A stretch of DNA of 16,665 nt from DAOTXK01 sp034435395. Lineage in GTDB: Bacteria > Chloroflexota > Anaerolineae > Aggregatilineales > Ch27. Every line of letters starts with the position of its first letter. Position 1 is the stretch's first letter. The DNA is taken from NCBI GenBank assembly GCA_034435395.1, contig DAOTXK010000417.1:1-16665 (forward strand), in the 5' to 3' direction. The notes below the pieces were generated by a model that was given only the letters and a program-made list of their open reading frames with translations, was not told where the DNA came from and ran no database searches. This document shows positions 6,766-12,947 of the stretch, in pieces. A program made the position numbers and the translations under genes.

Positions 6766-6820
6766 ACGACGGGGCGTCTGCTGTGCCATGGACGAGGCTG
6801 CGCCAATGGGGCGGGCCGTG

Positions 6821-7636
6821 TCAGCGCGCCGACTGCACGCGCAGCGTCATCAGCGGGACCTGCTGCTCCTGTTCCGTGCCGGGGTTGAGCAGCAGGTAGC
6901 CGCGCTCGGCGTCCTGGAAGTTGTAGAGCGCCGGCACGCCAGCCGCAAACCGCCCGGCCAGCGCCCGCTGAAATTCGTCCAGCCGGCGGCTGTGGGTGAT
7001 CACGACCAGCCGATCATCGTCAGCGATGCCGACAAAATCATCGGTGGTGCCGTGTTCGCGCACGGTTCCCAGGATCGTTTGGGCGGCAAATCCCAGCGCC
7101 TCATCCGCCGCCATAAAGCCGTACACGTCGCGGAACGCGGCCAGGCCCTCCAGGGAGACGTGCAGCAGGTGCCAGCCGGGCTGGTTGCCCAGCCGTTTCA
7201 GCTCGGCCTCGATCAGCGGCCCGCCGGGCAGACCGGTGCGCGGCTCGTAGAGGCGATCCTGGGTGGCCCGCCGGATGGCCGCCTTAACCCGCAGGTGCAG
7301 CTCCTCCATGTCGAACGGTTTGGTCACGTAATCGTCCGCGCCCAGGCTCAGCCCTTTGATCCGGTCGGTGCGTTCGGCGCGCTGGGTGAGGAAGATGATG
7401 GGGATGTAGCGGGTCAGCGCCGACTGGCGCAGTTGTTCGGCCACTTTCCAGCCGCTGAGGTCGGGCAGCATCACGTCCAGCAGGATCAGGTTGGGATGGC
7501 TGGCCCGCGCCAGGGCGACGCCGTCGGCCCCATCGGCGGCGTGGAAAATCTCATACTTCACCAGGTCGAAGTAAGTGGTCAGCAGTTCAGCGACATCGGG
7601 GTCATCCTCGATCATCAGGAGGCGTATGGTGGACAT
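6821..7636 (-). CDS. Response regulator: receiver plus degenerate GGDEF-like domain
   Basis: A 271-residue protein. The receiver domain (1-120) has every key residue: Glu10/Asp11 in the acidic pocket, phospho-acceptor Asp54 (LLDVMLPD), Thr84 and Lys106 (VTKPF). The C-terminal domain (about 130-271) starts with EPRTGLPGG, which matches the D-x-L-T-G-L-P-N-R opening of GGDEF domains, but the signature site reads VGIADDDRLVVI (202-213) in place of GG(D/E)EF, so cyclase activity is not expected. It probably acts as a phosphorylation-controlled binding module; no kinase is encoded nearby. A paralogue with the same layout lies at 9051-9887. AGGA 10 bases and AGGG 3 bases before the ATG are the candidate ribosome sites. 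A possible -10 TACACT (7677-7672) has no clear -35. Confidence 0.85.
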   Translation of the reverse strand: MSTIRLLMIEDDPDVAELLTTYFDLVKYEIFHAADGADGVALARASHPNLILLDVMLPDLSGWKVAEQLRQSALTRYIPIIFLTQRAERTDRIKGLSLGADDYVTKPFDMEELHLRVKAAIRRATQDRLYEPRTGLPGGPLIEAELKRLGNQPGWHLLHVSLEGLAAFRDVYGFMAADEALGFAAQTILGTVREHGTTDDFVGIADDDRLVVITHSRRLDEFQRALAGRFAAGVPALYNFQDAERGYLLLNPGTEQEQQVPLMTLRVQSAR

Positions 7637-7648
7637 CTGCCCTAATTC

Positions 7649-7798
7649 CTACACCAGGCCGCGACACGATAAGTGTACCACGTGCCACCTATTTTGGGGG
7701 ATTGACGTTAAGCCTGGGCGGGCTGCTCCCGGCGGGAAGCCCCGCGTCTCGTCGTAAAAGTCGGCGGCACGGTCAAAAGCGATGGAATCGGAGGGCAT
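7649..7798 (-). pseudogene. N-terminal remnant of a SAM methyltransferase
   Basis: The frame from ATG 7798 opens with MPSDSIAFDRAADFYDETRG, then FPPG. This closely resembles the first residues of class I SAM-dependent methyltransferases (FDR-A-x-F/W-YD-xTRG-x-PP), just before the SAM-binding glycine loop. The similarity ends at about residue 24 (near 7727); the next 25 residues to the TAG at 7649 look like non-coding sequence, and no G-x-G-x-G loop follows. GGGAG about 8 bases upstream shows that it once had a ribosome site. The break falls just upstream of the receiver gene, as in a deletion that joined a gene start to a promoter region. Confidence 0.55.
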
Positions 7799-7813
7799 AG
7801 GGCGCGCTCCCGG

Positions 7814-7858
7814 TACTCCAATTCGGGACAGGGCATGCCCCGTCCCTACTCCAATCCG
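7814..7858. repeat. REP-like palindrome flanked by direct repeats
   Basis: The 22-base palindrome at 7825-7846 has arms GGGACAGGGCA and TGCCCCGTCCC, self-complementary except for one A/C pair, which is a G-U pair in minus-strand RNA. It is flanked by TACTCCAATTCG (7814-7825) and TACTCCAATCCG (7847-7858), direct repeats with one difference. The right edge coincides with the stop codon of the hydrolase gene. Small dispersed palindromes of this GGGACGGGGCATGCCCCGTC type are, to my knowledge, frequent in Chloroflexota genomes. There is no T-run, so it is not a standard terminator. Confidence 0.6.
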
Positions 7859-8940
7859 AAGCCCGGCGGAAAAACGTCCGGGGCTGGCGCGCCGTTCACC
7901 AGCGCCGCCACCCAGTCGCGGAAGGGCACGCCGTCCGCCGCGAATTCGTAAAACTCCGGGCGCGGCAGCAGGCAATGGATGTCCCCCTCGACGGTGTAGG
8001 AGTAGAAGTTGGGGGCGCTGTGGTGGATGTCCCACAGATTGGCGGCCAGCGTCTGGCGGAGCGGCTCAGCGCCGTTGATCCCCAGCGAGTTATAGTAGGC
8101 CTGCGTCATATCCCCGGCGCTGTTGAACTGGGCGAAGGTCGCCGCCGGGTAGGCGCTGGCGGGCGCGGTGAACAGCCGGGCGAACGTCATGGTCTGCGGC
8201 GTTGATCCGGCGAACCCCGGAATCCAGCCCGGCAGGATGTTGGTGGTCCGCCAGGCGGTGAACAGGGCGCTGAGGTCGCCGCGATAGCCCCCGGCGGAGT
8301 CGGCGAGCACCACGACCGGCACGTCGGGGTAGTGGGCCATGATAAACGGCGCGTGGTAGGCCGCTCCCATCCCCCCGGCGCTGCACCCTAGGACCACAAT
8401 CGACTCCGGATCGGAGATGGAGCGGTACACCCAATCCAGCACGTCGCGGGCGTTGGGCGCGCCCCGGTGCAGCACCATGTACTGGCCCGCTGTCTCGTCG
8501 TAGTCCACGATGTTATCGCCCATGTGCATGTCGCCGGTGCAGTAGGGGATGTAGATGACGCTGAAGTCGGCGAAAGGGTTGGCCGGGTTATCCAGGTCGA
8601 AGATGCCCATGCCATCGCCCTGGCGGACCGGGTTATCGTTGGATTCGACCAGGTCCACCCGCGAGTCGTAGTTGTGGGTGTCGCGGCAGGTGATGTTGTC
8701 CCAGCAGGCCCCGCCGCCCTGGAAGTAGATCAGCAGCCGGTCGCTGCGGCCCCGGTAGACCAGGAAGCTGTAGGGCGAGCCGTCGGCGCAGGCGGTCTGG
8801 CCGCCTGGCTTCAGGATGTGCCAGCCAGGGGGTAGATGGGTGAAGGGGGGGAGGAAGACATCATCCCCCTGGGCGCGGGCCGCCGCCCCGCCGACGACCA
8901 TCAGGCCGACCAGGATCAGGATCAGCGCCCGTCTGCCCAC
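7846..8940 (-). CDS. Secreted pectinacetylesterase/Notum-like hydrolase
   Basis: A 364-residue alpha/beta-hydrolase of the pectinacetylesterase-Notum family. A signal peptide is evident (1-24: RR, then a hydrophobic run, then AARA-Q). The oxyanion-hole motif FQGGGACWD (73-81), the nucleophile elbow GCSAGG (Ser187), a likely acid Asp277 (in FNSAGD) and His322 (GDIHCLLP) form a complete triad. Cysteines at 51, 79, 85, 134, 186 and 323 suggest disulphides in an exported enzyme. Family members remove acetyl groups from pectin, or palmitoleate from Wnt in the case of Notum; here a sugar- or lipid-ester substrate outside the cell is likely but not determined. The start is GTG at 8940, backed by GGGGAGG 8 bases upstream. 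The stop TAG lies at the edge of a REP-like palindrome. Confidence 0.85.
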   Translation of the reverse strand: MGRRALILILVGLMVVGGAAARAQGDDVFLPPFTHLPPGWHILKPGGQTACADGSPYSFLVYRGRSDRLLIYFQGGGACWDNITCRDTHNYDSRVDLVESNDNPVRQGDGMGIFDLDNPANPFADFSVIYIPYCTGDMHMGDNIVDYDETAGQYMVLHRGAPNARDVLDWVYRSISDPESIVVLGCSAGGMGAAYHAPFIMAHYPDVPVVVLADSAGGYRGDLSALFTAWRTTNILPGWIPGFAGSTPQTMTFARLFTAPASAYPAATFAQFNSAGDMTQAYYNSLGINGAEPLRQTLAANLWDIHHSAPNFYSYTVEGDIHCLLPRPEFYEFAADGVPFRDWVAALVNGAPAPDVFPPGFGLE

Positions 8941-9050
8941 TTATTTTTCCTCCCCCTGCGCCGCAGCCGGAAAGGGGCCGCCGCGCGCCTCAGCCAAGAG
9001 AGGCTCGCCGCCCAATCCCGGCGCGCCCGGCAGCCCCTCAGAAGGCCCCC

Positions 9051-9887
9051 TTATGCGAAGTTCTCGGTCCGGATGTCCAGATGCATCAGCGGGCGCTGTT
9101 GCATGCCGCCGCGGCTGTCTTCCAGCAGGATGTAACCCTGCTCGCGCTCTATGAAGCTGTAGAACTGGAGTAGTCCTTCATTCAGGCGGGCCTGGAGGGC
9201 TTCCTGAAGGGCCGGGGCCTGGTCGCGGGTGGTCAGCACGATGAACACGGCTTCCCGATGATGGCCGACAAATGCCTCATCGCCGCCCAGCGCCCCCACG
9301 ATCTCGTTGATGGTATTGGCGGCGTAACGCAGCACGTCGTTGCCGGAGATGAAGTTGTAACGGGCGCGGAAGGCTTCGAAGTGGGCGATGGTCAGGTCCA
9401 GCCGGCACCCATCGGCCCGCCCCCGCCACTCGTTAATTTTTTCGGCGATGATGGGGCCAGCGGGCAGGCCGGTACGCGGCTCGGTCAGCCCCTCGCGCTG
9501 GGTGCGCTGGATGGCGTTGCGCACCCGCAGCCCCAGGATTTCCACGTCGAAGGGCTTGGGGATCACGTCATCAGCGCCTTCGGCCAGCAACTGGTTCTGG
9601 CGCATGGTATCGCGGTAGCTGGTGATGAACATGATCGGGATGTGCGCCGTCAGCGCGCTGCGGCGGAGCTGGCGGAAGACCTCCACCCCATCCACCGCGC
9701 CCAGCGTAGCCGCCAGCAGGATGATGTTGGGCCGCTGGCGGGCCGCCAGACGGGGCGCTTCCTCGGCGCTGGCCGTGGTCAGCACCTCAAACCCCTGGCC
9801 GCCGAAATACAGCTTCAGCGGCTCCACGACATCGGCTTCACGGTCGACGATCAAAATGCGCCCCGGCGTTTCACCCTGGTCGGTCAT
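9051..9887 (-). CDS. Pseudo-receiver protein with degenerate GGDEF-like domain
   Basis: A 278-residue paralogue of the gene at 6821-7636 (same order, same EPRTGLP(A/G)GP(I/L)I opening, same C-terminal GY(I/L)LL and PLM segments). The receiver fold is recognisable (ILIVDREADV, 11-20; MFITS, 86-90; IPKPF, 109-113) but the phospho-acceptor is gone: where the first paralogue reads LLDVMLPD this one reads LLAATLGAV, with Ala59 at the Asp site. One acidic-pocket residue is also Arg (R16). Thr89 and Lys111 remain. Phosphorylation at the standard site is therefore impossible. The C-terminal GGDEF-like domain is degenerate too (FVGHHREAVFIVL, 206-218). It begins 29 bases after gatC, so it is probably transcribed with it; the secreted hydrolase follows after 110 bases. 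Confidence 0.8.
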   Translation of the reverse strand: MTDQGETPGRILIVDREADVVEPLKLYFGGQGFEVLTTASAEEAPRLAARQRPNIILLAATLGAVDGVEVFRQLRRSALTAHIPIMFITSYRDTMRQNQLLAEGADDVIPKPFDVEILGLRVRNAIQRTQREGLTEPRTGLPAGPIIAEKINEWRGRADGCRLDLTIAHFEAFRARYNFISGNDVLRYAANTINEIVGALGGDEAFVGHHREAVFIVLTTRDQAPALQEALQARLNEGLLQFYSFIEREQGYILLEDSRGGMQQRPLMHLDIRTENFA

Positions 9888-9916
9888 CGGTCCCCGTCCT
9901 ATTCGCGCCTGCCCGG

Positions 9917-10213
9917 TCAGGGGCTATCGTCCAGCACGGCGGAGACGCGGAACTGGTCCGCCGCTGCATCCGGGGCGTTGGCCAGCGCCGCCGCCGGGGG
10001 CAGCGACGGGGCGACCGCGTCCGGTCGCAGGACGTTGTGGAGCGGCAGCACCGAGGCGGTCGGGGGGATGGCGGAGGTGTCCAGCTGGTTGAGCTGGCTC
10101 ACGTAATCCAGGATGGCCGAGAGCTGGTCGGCGTACCGGTCGATTTCGTCCGGGGTGAGGGCCAGCTTGGCCAGCTCGGCGATGTGTTCCACCTGAGCCC
10201 GGCTGATCTTCAC
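9917..10213 (-). CDS. gatC: Glutamyl-tRNA(Gln) amidotransferase subunit C
   Basis: A 98-residue protein. It opens VKISRAQVEHIAELAKLALT, the typical GatC first helix, and ends with VLRPDAV, then ALANAPDAAADQFRVSAVLD, the conserved tail that wraps around GatA. It stabilises the GatA-GatB complex. GTG at 10213 is chosen as start because GGGGAGGAA lies 7 bases upstream and the family N-terminus begins there; an in-frame ATG at 10255 would add 14 unlike residues. The gene is first in a minus-strand series with the pseudo-receiver gene 29 bases behind it, and is divergent from the TrpC-like gene. A TATAAT lies about 60 bases upstream. Confidence 0.93.
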   Translation of the reverse strand: MKISRAQVEHIAELAKLALTPDEIDRYADQLSAILDYVSQLNQLDTSAIPPTASVLPLHNVLRPDAVAPSLPPAAALANAPDAAADQFRVSAVLDDSP

Positions 10214-10272
10214 GGACGTTCCTCCCCTGTCAGGCCCGGCGAAGCGGGCAGGCATCGATGGTTGTTGGGCTC

Positions 10273-10278
10273 ATTATA
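10273..10278 (-). promoter_or_regulatory. Candidate -10 box of gatC
   Basis: A perfect TATAAT on the minus strand, with a predicted start near 10266 and a leader of about 53 bases to the GTG at 10213. The -35 region (around GGTACC) is poor. It lies in the divergent gap between gatC and the TrpC-like gene. Confidence 0.45.
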
Positions 10279-10404
10279 GCCCAAATCGCCGGGAGGGGTA
10301 CCCCAGGGGCAGCTTTCCCGGCATGGGTAATGAGTCCCGTGGCGCAGCGCCGGGATCAGGACTACAATCAGGTTAATCATTCGAGGAATATTGAGTCATC
10401 ATCC

Positions 10405-11265
10405 ATGACGTGTCGCATGTTTACGCTTCCCGCTTCTTACGAGGAGATCATTGCCCATAAGCGGAAGGTCCTCGCCCAGTTGCAGGTGGTCACGCCGCTG
10501 GCCAGCCTGCGCGCCCTGGCCAGCATGCAGGATAGGCCCCAGGATGTCAGCAGCGCCATCCGCGAGACCCGCGTGGCCCTGCTGGCCACGGTGCAGAACC
10601 CGGCGGCGACGCAACCGGGCGACGAGGCCATCCCCTATGACCCGGTGGCGCTGGCCCGGCGGCTGGTGCGGCAGGGGGCGCAGGCCCTGGCGGTGGCCAC
10701 CAGCAAGCACTTTCACGGCGGCAGCATCGAGCACCTGACCCACGTGGCCAACGCGGTGCGGGTCCCCGTCATCCGCCTGGATTACGTGCTGGACGAATAC
10801 CAGGTGGTGGAGACGCGGGCCGCCGGGGGTGACGGCCTGATCCTGATCGCCTCCCTGCTGTCCCGGCTGGACGAGGACCTGGAACGGTCGCTGATCTCGA
10901 TCACGCAGCGCAACCTGCTGACCGTGATCGCGCAGGTGAATTCGGCGGAGGAGCTCCAGGCCGTGCTGCCCTATGAGCCGCGCGTGATCGCCATCAACAA
11001 CTGCGATCCCCTGACCGGCGCGGTGGACCTCACCCTCACCAGCCGCCTGCTGGAACTGGTGCCGGGGCACATCTCGGTGATCAGCATGGGTGGCATCCAC
11101 GCCCCGGAGGATGTGGCCGCGGTCATGACCGGCGTGGACGGGGTGCTGGTGCCCCAGGAGCTGCTGCTGAGGCCGGATACAGCGGCGGCCATCCGGCAGT
11201 TGTTGGGTATCTACATGCCACCCTCGGCGCTCGACTCCGACCCTCCGTCCAGCACGACCCGGTGA
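10405..11265 (+). CDS. TrpC-fold protein lacking IGPS catalytic residues
   Basis: A 286-residue protein with the full outline of indole-3-glycerol phosphate synthase: SYEEIIAHKRK (11-21), RPQDVSSAIR (44-53), YDPVALARRL (78-87), FHGGSIEHL (103-111), LDYVLDEYQVVETRAAGGDG (125-144), AINNCD (196-201) and GGIHAPEDV (229-237). The catalytic set, mapped from Sulfolobus numbering, is replaced: E51 and K53 by Thr62 and Gln64, K110 by Leu125, E159 by Gln177, R182 by Cys200, E210 and S211 by Met228 and Gly229. The phosphate loop GS is Pro250-Gln251. Only Asn180 (Asn198) remains. It is unlikely to make indole-glycerol phosphate. No trp gene is nearby. The start at 10405 is uncertain: GAGGAA lies 16 bases before it, ATG 10417 is an alternative, and an upstream in-frame ATG at 10258 would cross the divergent promoter region. 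TACAAT at 10363-10368 may be its -10. Confidence 0.75.
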   Translation: MTCRMFTLPASYEEIIAHKRKVLAQLQVVTPLASLRALASMQDRPQDVSSAIRETRVALLATVQNPAATQPGDEAIPYDPVALARRLVRQGAQALAVATSKHFHGGSIEHLTHVANAVRVPVIRLDYVLDEYQVVETRAAGGDGLILIASLLSRLDEDLERSLISITQRNLLTVIAQVNSAEELQAVLPYEPRVIAINNCDPLTGAVDLTLTSRLLELVPGHISVISMGGIHAPEDVAAVMTGVDGVLVPQELLLRPDTAAAIRQLLGIYMPPSALDSDPPSSTTR

Positions 11266-11286
11266 CGCGGCGCGGCCTCCCCCGGC

Positions 11287-11345
11287 CAGGCCCGGAGTTC
11301 CCCGGAGAAGAACCCCTTCCCGGCCTGATTTTATCTTCTCGTTTT
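11287..11345 (+). terminator. Possible terminator after the TrpC-like gene
   Basis: CAGGCC (11287-11292) pairs with GGCCTG (11322-11327), enclosing an inner GTTC/GAAC stem. A T-rich tract, ATTTTATCTTCTCGTTTT, follows (11328-11345). The stem is interrupted, so this is a moderate call. Confidence 0.4.
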
Positions 11346-11363
11346 AGCACATTTGTGCTAAAA
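11342..11363. promoter_or_regulatory. Perfect palindrome upstream of ssb, possible operator
   Basis: Arms TTTTAGCACA (11342-11351) and TGTGCTAAAA (11354-11363) are perfectly complementary around a TT centre. No T-run follows on either strand, so it is not a terminator. The core AGCAC-N4-GTGCT has the same layout as the cyanobacterial LexA box AGTAC-N4-GTACT, with one symmetrical change. It ends 14 bases before the ssb -35 box. An SOS-type or other repressor site is an inference. Confidence 0.55.
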
Positions 11364-11377
11364 TAGGGCCGTGTGTT

Positions 11378-11406
11378 TTGACAGAGACGGATGAGTACAG
11401 TAGCAT
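11378..11406 (+). promoter_or_regulatory. Main candidate promoter of ssb
   Basis: TTGACA at 11378-11383 and TAGCAT at 11401-11406 are separated by 17 bases. The -35 is perfect and the -10 matches four of six. The leader to the ATG at 11503 would be about 90 bases. Confidence 0.6.
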
Positions 11407-11438
11407 AACCCTGGCGAGGGCGTTCCCATCACAGCCGC

Positions 11439-11444
11439 TATAAT
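11439..11444 (+). promoter_or_regulatory. Second candidate -10 box for ssb
   Basis: A perfect TATAAT lies 58 bases before the ssb start. No -35 box of note stands 16-18 bases upstream. It could be a second, weaker start point. Confidence 0.35.
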
Positions 11445-11502
11445 ATGGAGGGCTTTTCCCGTCTGCGGGCTGGCCGCCAGGGGCGCGAAGGAGAAAAGAA
11501 GG

Positions 11503-11901
11503 ATGTATCAGTACACGGTTATTGTCGGCAATGTCGGGCGCGACCCGGAGCTGCGCTACACGCCCAGTGGGGTCGCCGTCTGCGATTTTTCGGTGGCGGT
11601 CAACCGGCGCTGGACCGACCGCGAGACCAACGAGCAGAAAGAGAAAACCACCTGGTTCCGGGTGACCTGCTGGCGCACGCTGGCGGAGACGGTGAGCCAC
11701 TACGTCACCAAAGGCCGCCAGGTGCTGGTCACCGGCGAGGTGGACGCCTCCGCCTGGGTGGACAACGAGGGCAGCCCTCGCGCCCAGTTAGAGCTGACGG
11801 CGCGGGACGTGAGGTTCCTGGGGCGTCGCGAAGAGGGGGACTACGGCGCGGAAGGGTCCGGCCCGCCGCCGCCAGAAGACTTGCAGGACATCCCCTTTTA
11901 G
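11503..11901 (+). CDS. ssb: Single-stranded DNA-binding protein
   Basis: A 132-residue SSB. The OB-fold covers residues 1-107 (YTVIVGNVGRDPELRYTPSG, VCDFSVAVNRRW, WFRVTCWRTLAE, KGRQVLVTGEV, LELTARDVRFLG). A short Gly/Pro spacer leads to the acidic tip EDLQDIPF, the usual docking end for partner enzymes. The protein coats single-stranded DNA in replication and repair. The linker is short compared with the 160-180 residues of many SSBs. AAGGAG 9 bases before the ATG is a strong ribosome site. Upstream lie a promoter and a perfect palindrome. Usual partners rpsF/rpsR are not beside it; downstream are Nudix, DUF3467, translin-like and ExoVII-like genes on the same strand. Confidence 0.95.
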   Translation: MYQYTVIVGNVGRDPELRYTPSGVAVCDFSVAVNRRWTDRETNEQKEKTTWFRVTCWRTLAETVSHYVTKGRQVLVTGEVDASAWVDNEGSPRAQLELTARDVRFLGRREEGDYGAEGSGPPPPEDLQDIPF

Positions 11902-12015
11902 CCTGGGCCTTCAGCCCATGCCGACCATGAGCCATCCGGCGAGCGGTGTGGGCTGCCAGTTGATCGCCCTCTGGGCCGCGCCGGGCCTTCGGGCGGCGGT
12001 CCGAGGAGGTGATGG

Positions 12016-12483
12016 ATGCCGTTTTCCCCCCGGATGCCGGTTACGGTGAGCGCAGCCGTGCGGCGGGATGACCGGCTGTTGTTTGTGCGCGATGCCTATG
12101 GCGATTTTCAGGGTGTGTGGACATTTCCGGCGGGTTTCGTCGAAGAGGGCGAACAGCCCGACGTGGCCGCCATCCGCGAGGCGCAGGAGGAAGCCGGGGT
12201 CATAGGCGCGATTGAGGGGCTGGTGAGCGTTGTCACATTGCTGTGGCGAGGTGCCCCAATGCTTTATCTGGTCTTCCTGGCGCGCCATGTCTCCGGCGAA
12301 CCGACCCCCGACGGCCAGGAGACGGAAGCGGCGGCGTTCCTGGGGCTGGCGGCGTTGGACGAGCTGCCGTTTGACGGGCAAAACGCCTTCCTGGCGCGGC
12401 GCATTCTGACCGGCCAGGCGAAGGTGCTGCTGCCGCACGATAACCGGGATTGGTTCGCCGATTATCGGACGACGTATGTCTGA
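12016..12483 (+). CDS. Nudix hydrolase
   Basis: A 155-residue protein with an exact Nudix box from Gly40 to Val62: Gly40, Glu46, then Arg54-Glu55, Glu58-Glu59 and Gly61 in the order G-x5-E-x7-R-E-U-x-E-E-x-G-U. The surrounding sheet (VTVSAAVRRDDRLLFVRDAY before, APMLYLVFLARHVSGEP after) fits the fold. Nudix enzymes split nucleoside diphosphates linked to another group; the substrate is not fixed by the sequence, and ADP-ribose, NADH-type or oxidised nucleotides are all possible. GAGGAGG 6 bases before the ATG gives a strong start. It lies 114 bases after ssb and about 70 bases before the DUF3467 gene, so co-transcription with the latter is plausible. Confidence 0.9.
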   Translation: MPFSPRMPVTVSAAVRRDDRLLFVRDAYGDFQGVWTFPAGFVEEGEQPDVAAIREAQEEAGVIGAIEGLVSVVTLLWRGAPMLYLVFLARHVSGEPTPDGQETEAAAFLGLAALDELPFDGQNAFLARRILTGQAKVLLPHDNRDWFADYRTTYV

Positions 12484-12557
12484 CGCCGGGCCGATTCCCT
12501 GAAGATGAGGATGTGGGGGGCCGCCGTCTGCCGTCGTGTTCAGATGAGGGAGTTATG

Positions 12558-12947
12558 ATGACCGAAAAGCCGTTGACGCCGCTGCCCAAACGGACCCAGA
12601 TCCAGGTGGAGCTGCCCGCGAACCTGAGCGCCTTGTACGTCAACTTCGCCATGATCACCCAGACCCTGTCCGAGATCATCCTCGATTTTGCCCAGGTGCT
12701 GCCCAATACACCCAAGGCGCGGGTGCAGTCCCGCCTCATCCTCACCCCGACCAACGCCAAGCTGCTGTATAAAGCGCTGGGGGAGAGCCTGGAGCGGTAC
12801 GAATCGACCCACGGCGAGATCCGGGTGCCGCCCACCCTGGCCGACCAGCTGTTCCAGGCCGTGCGGACTGACCTGCCGCCCGGCGAGGCCCCGCCGGATA
12901 AGGAAGCGCCCGCCGGTCAGGGCGACGAAGGCGGCGACCATGAATAA
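12558..12947 (+). CDS. DUF3467-family protein
   Basis: A 129-residue protein. Residues 13-90 match the DUF3467 pattern: IQVELPANLSALYVNFAMIT, SEIILDF (39-45), then VQSRLILTPTNAKLLYKALG and YESTHGEI (81-88). The function of this family is unknown. The C-terminal tail (105-129) is Pro/Gly/acidic and probably disordered. ATG codons at 12555 and 12558 adjoin; 12558 is chosen for its distance from GAGGGAG (12546-12552). The stop codon overlaps the start of the translin-like gene by 8 bases, a sign of coupled translation and a shared pathway. Confidence 0.8.
   Translation: MTEKPLTPLPKRTQIQVELPANLSALYVNFAMITQTLSEIILDFAQVLPNTPKARVQSRLILTPTNAKLLYKALGESLERYESTHGEIRVPPTLADQLFQAVRTDLPPGEAPPDKEAPAGQGDEGGDHE

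Noticed and set aside
5260..6888. 542-codon plus-strand open frame opposite gatA
   Set aside because: gatA on the other strand is certain; the antisense frame has no domain and no ribosome site.
9270..9287. GGDEAF in the second receiver protein (residues 201-206) as a real GGDEF signature
   Set aside because: Alignment with the paralogue puts the signature position just after it, at FVGHHREAVF, which is degenerate; GGDEAF lies before the strand and is probably chance.
11905..11917. GGGC-CTTCA-GCCC after ssb as a terminator
   Set aside because: Only a 4-bp stem and no T-run.
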